Shown here in pieces: positions 1 through 9,888 of a DNA stretch of 64,000 nucleotides. The translations under genes and the position numbers were made by a program. The stretch spans positions 1,116,001 to 1,180,000 of the forward strand of contig JAYKKR010000011.1 in NCBI GenBank assembly GCA_036971615.1, in the 5' to 3' direction. Position 1 is the first letter of the stretch. Each line of letters opens with the position of its first letter. The notes beneath the pieces were generated by a model. It searched no databases. It had not been told where the DNA came from and worked only from the letters and a program-made list of their open reading frames with translations. This DNA is from Amyloporia xantha (Eukaryota; Basidiomycota; Agaricomycetes; Polyporales; Adustoporiaceae).

Positions 1-569
1 TGAATAGTTTTGGCCCGTGTTTTTTACTTGTAAAAAACGTGTTTTAAACATGTAATATACATCCATGTTTCTTACGTCGAGTTGTATACGCGACACTACT
101 CAGGTCAGCAGTCTGGAGTTCTTAAATGTCTCTTGTGACATAGCGCCCAAATTTCCATTATGTTCATATTCTGCCCTCAGACCAAATCGCCTTATCAACA
201 CACAGGTGTGTCTTCTATCCTAGGAGTCGGTTTTTTCTATCTTGCTATCATTAGGTTCTCAGATTGTGAAAGTTGTCAGCGTTTTGACAGCTGCTGTCGC
301 ATGTATCACCCAGAGGTTTTCCTGACAGACCACGGTCATTCAATGATCCAGGAATGACATCCAACTGCCAATCTGTTACTCTCGAACTGATCGCTGAGCG
401 GTACAATCAACTCGACGCGCATATGGTGAACTAAGCGTCGTTCCCCTCTTCCTATGTCATGTATTTATTTCTAACTCATAGCAACAATGCACATATGTTA
501 GGCTCTGTGCAAGTGACGTCGTCAGGGACAACGTCATTCAACGAGACTTGATGAATCACCTAGATTTGA
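1..569. other. Intergenic, no gene seen
   Basis: AT-rich DNA. The short open frames here show no recognisable domain, signal peptide or splice pattern. It lies downstream of the small secreted-peptide gene that follows. Confidence 0.5.
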
Positions 570-734
570 TCACGGGTAGCAGGGAAGTGTTGTGCAGGGC
601 CCAGGGGGGTCAATTGGGCAGACCACGGTCAAAGGGCATAGTTCTGGCTTCGTTGTTGTGGGTTGCGGCACGGCGACAACGAAACTGGCCAATGTGATCA
701 GGGGAAGAATGATGCTGGTTATGATGAAGCGCAT
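570..734 (-). CDS. Small secreted cysteine-containing peptide (54 aa)
   Basis: A single uninterrupted frame of 54 codons plus TGA on the minus strand. The N-terminus MRFIITSIILPLITLASFVV reads as a signal peptide: a basic residue near the start, then a hydrophobic core, then an A-V-P-Q cleavage-like site near residues 21-24. The mature part, about 30 residues, is Pro/Thr-rich and has four cysteines at residues 33, 39, 47 and 52, ending LPCYP. A TATA-like element lies about 85 nt upstream of the start. No family is recognised. Small secreted Cys peptides of this size are common in basidiomycetes and include effector-like and surface peptides, but a function cannot be assigned. Its length makes it easy to miss in routine annotation, and a chance frame cannot be excluded. 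Confidence 0.5.
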   Translation of the reverse strand: MRFIITSIILPLITLASFVVAVPQPTTTKPELCPLTVVCPIDPPGPCTTLPCYP

Positions 735-2166
735 TGTATCAAAGGTGTCGGTGGTGTGGTTCTCGAGTGCCGGGGCTTTGGACGAAGTTGTGGTAGGAAT
801 GACCGAATATACACCTGCTTATATGCATAGCAGGATTATAGCGCTAGACGATATGATACATATTTGGTACGTCCTCAGGATCTTGTTTCAGTGCTAATTG
901 AGTTGACACAGTGTTTCAGCAGATGCCAATACTTCCAGGAACATTGCTCCATCCGGTCGCCGCCCGTAGAAGATGAATCGTTTCGTTCTATGTTGCTGAC
1001 TGGGGTGTGTTTCAGTGGTAGATTTTTGTTTATGACAATCTCGCTTCCTAATTTTACTTATTCCACAGAAGACTAGTCAGTAGGTGAATAAGTGAATAAT
1101 ATTACCATGCTTATCAGCACTTGAGTGTGTCGTATTCTTTCCAGCATTGCCTTGTCTACAGTGAACTCCCGTTCAGCTCACTTGATTTGTCATCATTTTA
1201 GCGGCGTCGGTGGCGCATCTCAATTGACAGCGGTCGCTGGACGGGGGTTGTCTACACCGTCAGCTTTGGCTCTTGATCAGATAGCCGGTTCCTGCTGCGG
1301 TAGTCATTGAGATGTCAACACTCTTCCCGGTATTGCCGCCAGCACGGGTGCCTAGGGCACGTCAGTACAGCTCCTTTTGAATGCCTCTCAGGAGTTATAC
1401 ATGCCATAGTTGTGGTCTAGTCACTGCTCCGTCATGCACGCCCGACGTCACGCGCATGCCGTCGCTCAGAACCGGCATTTTAGTTACACACAGACTGTAT
1501 GAGTCTTTTAGTATTTTTCATTCAATCACAAGAGCGCCTGATTTGCATTTGACGGAGAACAGCCACTTGAGCAATTGGGACTCCATCTCGGATAGTTAGT
1601 GCCCATCGGGAGCTCAATAAGCCATACACGGACGAACACTCGGTCATCGATACCATACGGGACGAATATAAATCCGCGTGCACAATGTTATGCCCAACGG
1701 CTCTGTCGATTAAGGATTCGACATCATCTCAGTAGCACTTCTCTTGTACCTCGTAGCCTCTGTGTTTGCGAGTGCCGTTTCTACCATCATTCTACCAGTT
1801 GCGTAACAGCCAACAACATGAGACATCCCAAACAACTCAAAAGTGCATAACACCGCGGGCCAGATGAGATGTTCGACGGGCGGACATCTCTCAGACATTT
1901 TCCGATAGGGAAGTCATTTTCTGACTACAGACTTTTGGTGTTTTCGGAATTCGAACATCCTGAAGAACGGCCTCTGATTGGCCAGTCAACCTATGTTCGG
2001 ACCCAGAATCAATAGATTGTTCTCCTTTGGTTAATTTTAACAGCGATGGAAAATGTGCGGAAGGAGTTCGGCTTTCGAACAACAGATGTCGACCGCGGTG
2101 TAAGTATATCAGACGATCTAGTTAGTACTTTGGCTATTAAAAACAAATCCCCTAACACTCAAACAA
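735..2166. other. Intergenic, no gene seen
   Basis: About 1.4 kb in which none of the short frames on either strand shows a recognisable motif or a coherent exon series. It carries the upstream region of the small secreted peptide at its left end. Confidence 0.5.
818..823 (-). promoter_or_regulatory. TATA-like element of the small secreted peptide
   Basis: TATAAG on the minus strand within CATATAAGC, 84-89 nt upstream of the ATG at 734. This spacing is normal for fungal TATA genes with a short 5' leader. Confidence 0.35.
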
Positions 2167-2277
2167 GGCGAGATGGCCGAGCGGTCTAAGGCGCCAGACT
2201 AAGGTTGAGTCATTCCATCGCGTAATTGTTACGTAATCTGGTCCGAAAGGGCGTGGGTTCGAATCCCACTCTCGTCA
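2167..2277 (+). tRNA. tRNA-Leu(AAG) with intron
   Basis: The cloverleaf can be folded by eye. The acceptor stem GGCGAGA (2167-2173) pairs with TCTCGTC (2270-2276) with one G-U, and the discriminator is A at 2277. The D arm reads GCCGAGCGGTCTAAGGC. The anticodon stem CCAGA/TCTGG encloses the loop CU-AAG-G, giving anticodon AAG at 2201-2203. A 31-nt intron (about 2205-2235) sits directly after purine 37, the canonical nuclear position. A class II long variable arm (TCCGAAAGGGC) and the T arm GTGGG-TTCGAAT-CCCAC follow. The long variable arm and A discriminator agree with leucine identity. Confidence 0.93.
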
Positions 2278-2801
2278 CTATGTTTTTGTTCACCCTACCA
2301 ACACAAGGGAGGCTTGTTCCCCTTTCAAATCAGGGTCATTTTTATATGTCGGTATCAATATTTGACTACAATATAAAGTTGTTCATTTCAAGGTCATGTG
2401 AAGTCGATGTGACACTTTACTGGAAACAATCAGAGGTGGTTTTATTAAAATTGTGTCAAGGGTGGACGCTAGATAGCGTTACACTGTCCTTGCATGCATT
2501 AAATAAAGAACAAACTGTGAGATAGCATATCTCTTCGTAGAATTTTAAAAAAAGATAGCATGCCTGATCATGTTCTGTACATACAACACAGATCTAAGAC
2601 ATTCGAAATCTCCAGCACATTTCCGCAGTAGTCCGAACAAAGATATTACCAGGATGTATACTACAACACCGCTGTTGGGAGGATAGAAGGAAAGAAATTA
2701 CATACATGCACGAAAAGCTAACGTTAGCAAGTAAGAATCAAGCGCATAGTAGTCAGAAAGGAGTGTGAGTGCCTTGTTCCAGGCGGTGGTCTGTGTTGTC
2801 C
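2278..2801. other. Intergenic between tRNA-Leu and DPBB gene
   Basis: AT-rich spacer. No T-run terminator stands out immediately after the tRNA and no coding motif is seen. Confidence 0.45.
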
Positions 2802-3412
2802 TTAGGGCGAGAAGTCTTTGTCCATGAAGTGCCATTCGACTTGAAGAACACCTTGGGAGAGCTGTGCTCCGAGCGACTGGAACAAGGATGGGCTCAGATC
2901 TATCACAGCCAGGTTAATGGCTGCGAGCCTCATTCACAGCAGCGCTCATGAGGTTTACCGATATCGTACTGTCCGCATCCCTGGCATTCGTCGCGGATCT
3001 TCCCATACTGAGTTTTTCCGTTGGCCGTATTGGTGATCTCCATCCACTATGGTGGTGAAGATTCACGATCAGCTTAGGAGAGCGTGGAGGATGACGAGCA
3101 ACAGACGAGGTAAATCTACTTACCTGGTCGCAGTTTCCGCCGTCGCCATAAATAAGATGCGAAATGGCCAGTATAGGGTCGCTGTTATTGTCCGTATACC
3201 CACAAGCACCGGTACCAGTTTCATAGTATGTGGCCTAGCGTTCGTCGACTATCAGCAATCACGTCTAGGCAAAATGACAATATAGCTGGCAGATTTACAC
3301 GGCCGTCATGCGTGGTGCGTTTGCTCATAACGGTATCGACCGTAATTGGAACCGCAAAAACGGTAGCCACGAAGGCACAAATGGCGACAACAAGGATTTC
3401 AAAGCGGAACAT
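2802..3412 (-). CDS. Secreted DPBB (RlpA/expansin-like) protein, copy 1
   Basis: Four minus-strand exons (3412-3299, 3234-3124, 3046-2959, 2899-2802) join into an intact 136-residue protein. Residues 1 to about 21 (MFRFEILVVAICAFVATVFA) form a signal peptide, followed by VP and then a dibasic KRTTHDGR segment. The mature domain reads ATYYETGTGACGYTDNNSD, then IYGDGGNCDQ, ITNTANGKT, RDECQGCGQYDIDLSPSLF and VEWHFM. This is the double-psi beta-barrel pattern of fungal RlpA-like, non-catalytic expansin-module proteins, including the conserved cysteines and the C-x-x-C before D-[IL]-D-L-S. These proteins are secreted and thought to act at the cell wall or on plant-wall polysaccharide; no enzymatic role is implied. 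The introns are 53-77 nt with GT-AG ends. A paralogue with the same intron positions lies at 26354-26918. Confidence 0.85.
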
Positions 3413-5109
3413 TGTTGATTATTATGAAGTAGAATTGAAGGAGTGTGTGTGATGATGCAGGTCGCAGAGGTGAGATTCAGGGGTAACTTCGCAATAGATT
3501 GCGTGCAAGCGCTGCAAATATTCTTATACCAAGAATTGACGCCAAATTTTTCCCAATCAACACTGTACTCCGGCAGCTGCGAATTCATCGGCCTCACAGC
3601 ATCAGCCCGGACGGACATGCGAGGTCTAGATCGGGTGATGTCCTGTCAACGTTGTACCAAAAATAGCTCAGACTTACTGGACTGCATGAGACGTCCGTGC
3701 ACATTGGATTTAACTCCAGTGAAACACCATGAGGGGACCTAAGGCCGCAATCCATAAAGCTTTGGAAAAGAGTATGACAAAAGGATACTGTATGAGCTCA
3801 CCGACAGCCCCGAGTTCGCTTATAAAGTGAGGCCTGCAGTCGCCGCCGTGGATTCTTTGCGCCGGCGATGAAGCCGCATATAGATGTGCTCCGTGAGCTT
3901 CCTGTATGTGACCTGGCATCGCTCTCTTCTCCGTCAGATCGACGCCTGCTCCGGAGGTATGACAATATATGTCGGTGAGTCCTAGCCATTCCCGAAGGGC
4001 GTGAACATATGAAACTCCTGCGGGATGGGCGTAGTCTTCTCGGCGACACCTGGAAATCCGACTTAGCATGCATTGGTAGATACTAGAAGGTCGTCCGAGT
4101 TATCATGTTAGGGATCAACAAACATATAACGTCTATGAAAGAACATAGGCCAGCCATGGCTCGTCATAGAACGATCTTTGCGCAAGCATCACGTTGATTT
4201 TGATATTACCGGTACCGTAAACGCGTCTAACTAGTCAGCTAGGCTGTAACCCGAGCTGCCCGGCTATGACTGACAAACGTTGTAGTACACAGAATTTCGA
4301 GGAGATGGGATTTAAAGGTTGTTGCATCGGCATGTACCATGGAATCGCTGCGCATGAGTAGGATAGGCCGATTCGTGGCTGAGTCGCGTCGCCATTTCGT
4401 AGTCGCGTAATGACTTGCCCTAAACCTGACTGAGCCTGGCTCACTTCGACAACACTTCGATGACCTTGACTATGCTTGACCTTGTTTTCTTACCGCACGG
4501 CGTAGCAAAGCTGTGGCTGAGCCAATCGTCCAAATTGATAAATCTCACCCGTGCTTTCAACTCTCCCTGTTGCCCGTGCATATTCGGCCGACTCGGTCCC
4601 GGGTCATCGCTGTGCGCCCATCTCAGGTAGAAGGGAACTAGAAACAATCTACATTATCTTGCACAACGTCACGCTGGTCAATAGCATGGTCTTGCACACT
4701 TTCGGGCTTCAATGGATACCAACGGTGGCTGGATTGTCGTGACAAGCAGTTCATGACGATGTCAATGAGGTGAGCCACACTCTGGTGGAATAATCTGAGG
4801 GAGTCTATGTCGAGTCTGGAGGACGGAATGTTGTGGGGCTCGACTCGGTATTATCATTCCGGAGTATCGCGCCGAGATGAGTATCTAACATTGGCCCGAT
4901 TGAGCGTGTTTGAAGTGCTTCTCTGTGCTTAAATGTTTCTGGATCGAAGGGCTCTCATGCTAATCCTTACATAATGATTGCACGCACTGCCATTCAGTCA
5001 ACCCGCTCCTTATATCTAGCTTATCGAGAAAGGTGAGACGACACCATCATCTTGCAATACCTCGGATTATTGCGCCATCCTTGCCTCCTCGACATCAGCA
5101 AAAGCTGAC
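3413..5109. other. Intergenic, no assignable gene
   Basis: 1.7 kb. The longest frame is 119 codons on the minus strand (3710-4069). It has no signal peptide and no motif I recognise and is shadowed by another frame of similar length, so I do not call it a gene. The right end is upstream of the dehydrogenase. Confidence 0.4.
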
Positions 5110-6448
5110 ATGTCATCTACCACGAGCATCGAGCCTCATCAGAAAGTTTGGCTGGTAACAGGTTTCGTACCTATTCGCATACTATTGTCTACTGGCACGT
5201 TCTTTGTTACATGTATTATCACGGCCGAGAATCCTGCGAGATTCAGCAGCCCAATATGTTCGTAGCAAAATTGATCGCAATGGCAGTGGTCAGTTCTTGA
5301 AGTAGACACGCCCAGGACACGAAATGCTGGTCACTTGGACTGGCGGTCGTTCAAGATCGATATGTATACCACGTTTGTGTGGCTTATTTCCTTTCATTGT
5401 CTCCAGGAACTTCCTCGGGCTTTGGCAAGCGTCTGGTGACGTCGATCCTGGCTCGAGGGGATAATGTCATCGCCACAGTCCGCCGCATGGAGGACTTCCA
5501 AGTTCCTCTATCGAATGCTGAACGCTGTCGGGTACACGTTCTCGTCTTGAACCTAACCGACGCGCCGGAAAAGATACAAAGCACGGCAGATGAAGCGCTG
5601 GGGGTCTGGGGCCGTATCGACGTTCTGGTCAACAATGCGGGAATGGCTCCGAAAGCGTTGTTGGAGGAAGCAGGGTGCGTTCCCAGGTCCAGCTACATGC
5701 GTATTTGCGCGATCGCTTGATGGAGGGGCTGAACTCTTTGGATAATTGTGTGGCAGAACATCCTACATCCTCACACAGTTCCACACAAACTTCTTTGGAA
5801 TACTGAACGTTACCAATGCTATCCTCCCGCAGATGCGAGAGCGGCGGTCTGGCACCGTTGTGTTCGTGGGGAGCCGATCCGTGTGGAAGGCAGACACACC
5901 TGTGAGCCACTGTTCGGCGCCTGTGGAACCCACATCTGCTCACATGGGTGTAGCTGACGGGATACTACATCGCCTCGAAGGCGGCACTGCACAGTACGCG
6001 AGTCATGCCACCCGAAAGGGCGTCCGTAAGTCCCCATACTCATTCTATTTCCAGGTGCGGGCGAGACGTACGCGTGCGAACTCGCGCCGTTCGGTGTCCG
6101 CGTGCTCATCGCGTGCCCCGGGGGTTTCGCACGGAAAACATACACACCGCACCGCTGGCCATCGATCGCCACATACCTGCCTATGACGCGTACCGCGAGG
6201 CCGAGTTCACCCTTTTCAAAGAGAGGTGGCGGCAGGCACCCGGGGACCCTGCGAAGGCGGTCGAGCTGCTGGTAGACGTCGTGAGGGGAGAGGGCAAGGC
6301 ACGCGGGAGGGACCTGCCTCTGTATCTACTTCTCGGGAGCCCGACGTACACGGCTGCGCGGAATCACTGCAACATGCTTCTGCAATCGATGGACGCTTGG
6401 GAGGATGTCGCGAAGGATCTTGACTTCGACATGGAACCTGATGCATAG
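5110..6448 (+). CDS. Short-chain dehydrogenase/reductase (SDR), with a frame break
   Basis: Five exons can be read: 5110-5161, 5407-5674, 5757-5901, 5954-5993 and 6055-6448. Together they give a classical NAD(P)(H)-dependent SDR of about 300 residues. The Rossmann dinucleotide motif TGTSSGFG spans exons 1-2, the structural motif NNAG follows RIDVLV, and the catalytic pair is in Y-I-A-S-K (exon 4). After it come ELAPFGVRVLIACPGG and RTENIHTAPL, the loop after the catalytic helix. The first intron is long (245 nt) with a weak GTTTCG donor. At about 6117-6125, in a C4G5 run, the frame must shift by one base to pass from ACPGG to FRTEN, and no intron can explain it. Either one G is missing from the sequence or the gene is recently damaged; all other motifs are intact. 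The substrate cannot be told. Confidence 0.8.
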
Positions 6449-9400
6449 AATGGTGAGTATAGTTAGTTTTGCAGAGGGAGTGCGGCTGAGTGTCTGTCTT
6501 ACTCAGCAGACGCAGCGATGTCTAGGCCGGCCAACAAACGTTCATACAACTCGATGTACAGATTAGAAATGGAAGGATTGTATTTTTGACCCAATCGACA
6601 GCTCATTCAATGAAAGAAGCACGCAGCCACGTTTGTACAAGAGCTTACATGAGTCGCATTCTCGGGGTATACCGCGAAACAGTCTACGAAGGATAAGGGT
6701 AATCCCCGTATAATATGACTGGAGATTGGTCATGTTCGTTGACTATTAATGGATGCTTACAGTGCGCGACAGCTTCTACACAATGAAACGATCGAGGGGT
6801 CAGCTCGTAAGCTATAGGCTTTTCGAAGCCAGCAGCTTCCGACCAAATACTGCCTCGTTAGCAGGATCTCTCCTTTGAAATCATAGCGAACGAGGCAAGC
6901 TGTTTCCGCTCAGATCTGGGGACACTGGAGATTTGGGAAGTTTCAGACCGACGGTGACAAGCTATTCAGTGTACTTTGACCTACGACTTAGCCTCGGCGA
7001 AGATGAAGATAAAGATAGGGATTGGCTCTCTGCGGAGCCAATTCGGAAACTTCCCTCCCCTCGATCGCGAGCTCGAGCTCGCGATAACTATTCCGGTCCT
7101 TGTGCTTCTGCAAAGTCTCCAGTCCGACGAGCTGAGGTCCCTGAGACCTAGGCCTTGAACATAAGCTGGACGCCCGCATGATCCTTGGACTAAGTACTAC
7201 CGCCGGGTCCTTTAGAAGTCGAGCATGAACGTGTAGTAGGGACGAAGGGCAAGGAAACAGCCCGATGAGAATTGGGATGTTTCGCATCCTCCGGGGGTCG
7301 GGCACATACCTTCTCCTCACGGCGGGAGTGGTGACTTCTTGCTGCTGTCAGCCGTATCCCCGAGTGGGCCTTGGCACAACGCATGAACAAAGGGGACCAC
7401 ATAGTGCCGGCACAGAAGTTTCGAAAGTCTATGCGGCCCCTGGGCACGACGACGATTTGAAACCGCCCTCGGTCACGAAGGAGGCTCTTGAACTGTTGAC
7501 AGCGTTCCAACAGATGCATCCGCATAACGTACAATTCAAACGTAGGAAATATATAGCTGTCTGGGGATAGCCGGCGAATCACGTCCAAAGCAATATTTGC
7601 ATACACGCACACAACAGATCAGCAGACCAGGCCAATAGCTGCAGCGCTCCGAGCACACGGAGGGAGTCCTGGCAGTTACGGAATGGAAGCCTGGTCCAAC
7701 GTCAGTAGCAATAGACCTGTGAGCAGGAAGGTGCTACGGTCCATCCTGCTACGGTCTCTGGAGTCTGCAGACGACAATTGCGTGACTCGACATCGAATCA
7801 AGTTGAGGGCTCGAAGACGGCCGCTCCCTCGCCTTGCACCGTGTACTCCGACCGTCAGGTCGGTGGAAAGAATTGACGATCGTCCAGAGACGCAGGTCGG
7901 AAGCACGGACCGGACCACACAGGGCGAAGGAGACTCGAAACTCAGACTCGGACGAAGGTTCAGAAGGGGCAGAGGTAAGCGCCAAGCCGCAAGCGAGAGC
8001 TTCGCCAGGCACACTCTCCTTCGCCTTCGCCTTCGCCTTGCAGTTTCGTCTTCGCCGTCCATCCGAGTACTGTATCAGTCGTTCCATGGAATGCAGGATC
8101 TAGAGTAAGTAACCCCGACGATACGCCGTCGAAGCGCAGGCGGCGAAATTCATGTCATCAGTCGTCTCTGCTGCAGGTCCGCCGTTCGGCACTCCGAGTG
8201 GTACACCGCACGCCGCACGCGGGGCGCGGCCTGATATGTAGAGTGCGGCGGGCCTATGCAAATGGCCCCTGGAGTGCGCGCGGGCCGATTGAGGGCATCG
8301 CGCATCGCTAGGGCACACACACTGTCCTCCCCGTCCCGGAGCGTCTGAGCGTCCGTCGTCCACAGCTGCAGGCCTTGCAGCCAGTCCCGACTTGAGAATG
8401 AAATCGCCAGAGTGGTGCACTGCGCGCCCGGCGCCGCCACTGCCACTGCCCCTGCACCTCCCCCCGCCCCGGCATCCGGACCACGATCCCGCCGCGCGCC
8501 GTGTCGCGCATGCCATGCCCCCCCCTTACTGAGACGCGATCTCGATCGCTATCTAGTGTCGACGAGCCTCGAGATCATGCGGGGCGCGCCCGGGGTTGAG
8601 TGATTTGCCCCGGACGCCCCAGCCGGGGATCCGGGGTGCCGTGATGTGATGTGATGGCGGCCCGGAGCGTGTGGGGAACGGGGATGACGCTGCGGGATCC
8701 GTGACTCGGTGATGCGGCTGGGCGAGGGGATTGCTCGCTGCTGCCTGCCGAGGGGGGACTGGCCAGGGCGGTGCGTAGAGCACGGAGAAGGGGACGCGGG
8801 CAGTGCGGGCGGTACGAAGGCGGGGAAGGTTACCGTTGAACTTTGGTTGTTGCGCAGAGTGTGGGCGCGTTGCGCGCCCGATTCGTAGAGCTTACATACA
8901 TAGATGGTGGATCGCTCCCCGGAATGCGCGAACCCTGGACTAGTGCGGTGCCTGCGATACACCGCGCGGGCATGTCTCGTTTCGTGTCGTCGCAGCACGG
9001 TCGGGGCGACCGCCTGAATGTTTGTGGACGATTGATGGTGTCGCCGAGGGCCGATTCCGACGGCCGGCAAGAAATGACGCAGATGCTTGGGGGTGGATGG
9101 GAGACCATGGCCATGCTGTTTCGTGATCCAGCTGCAGGGACGGAAAGACGCGGAGGCGGAAGCGAGTTGGGCGGACCATCAGAAATGCAGGCTCGTGCAT
9201 GGCGTGTGCCGCGAGTTCGGGACGGAAATAACGCTGCTGTGCTAACGATAAAAGAAACGCGTGCGTGTGCGTGGTGATTGGTGGACGGGTGCAATGGGTG
9301 TGGAAGGCGCTGCCGCGGCGAAGGGGTACGTGCGCGGGCGTTTTTCATTTGGGGTGGTGTTGGGCATAATTGGTGCAGAAATAGCTGGCGGGGCCTTTCG

Positions 9401-9780
9401 CGTGGATGGCTATTTGCGGCAGGGCGGACGGAGGCATTTGGGGTGCGGTGAGCGGTGCACTGGCGAGCTCAGACTCAGACACTAGCTGCGACGAACGCGT
9501 ACGGCGCCCGCAGGGGAAATTACGTCGTCGAAGGCTAGAAGAACGGTCACATGACGGTGAAGAGGTCATCTGACGCGTCATGAGACGGACGTCGGTCGCA
9601 CGATCGGGCGACGGCACCAGCCATTCGATCTTCCTCCTCGACGCGTATCCAGATTCAATTCCTGCACCCTGCTGCCGGCTCCCAAATGAACCCGCGAAAT
9701 GTTTCTTGCTCACCCTTCCAGCCTCAGCCCAGCAGCACAAGGGACGCCGCCAGCCCGTCCCATGCCTCCCAGGCGCCACC
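6449..9780. other. Long intergenic region, GC-rising, no convincing gene
   Basis: 3.3 kb upstream of the beta-glucosidase. Open frames up to 173 codons occur on both strands from about 7.7 kb on, but they overlap each other, are rich in Arg/Ser/Pro and lack any motif, as expected for GC-rich noncoding DNA with few stop codons. It contains an 8-bp-arm hairpin at 7021-7042, a 22-bp palindrome at 7064-7085 and a short CTTCGC-type microsatellite at about 8019-8040. It may hold distal regulatory sequence for the GH3 gene. Confidence 0.4.
7064..7085. repeat. 22-bp perfect palindrome next to a hairpin
   Basis: The sequence is self-complementary around the central C-G of CTCGAG at about 7074-7075, with no unpaired bases. 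Immediately upstream (7021-7042) ATTGGCTC and GAGCCAAT form an 8-bp stem with a 6-nt loop. The function is unknown. Confidence 0.5.
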
Positions 9781-9787
9781 TATATAT
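9781..9787 (+). promoter_or_regulatory. TATA box of the GH3 beta-glucosidase
   Basis: TATATAT follows CACC, 102-108 nt upstream of the chosen ATG at 9889. The downstream leader is C/T-rich, typical of strongly expressed fungal secreted-enzyme genes. Confidence 0.5.
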
Positions 9788-9888
9788 TCCACCCCCATTT
9801 TCCGAGTTTCGTCCGAGCTCCCTCTTGGTCTCTCCAGGCCTCGCCTCCGCTAACCACAGCGACCGCGACTCCTGCGACGTCGACGACC

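Noticed and set aside
3710..4069. 119-codon minus-strand open frame
   Set aside because: No recognisable motif and another frame of 91 codons overlaps it; kept only as unassigned DNA.
7676..9348. Several overlapping open frames of 86-173 codons on both strands
   Set aside because: High-GC DNA has few stops. The frames overlap each other, are Arg/Ser/Pro-biased and have no motif or splice structure.
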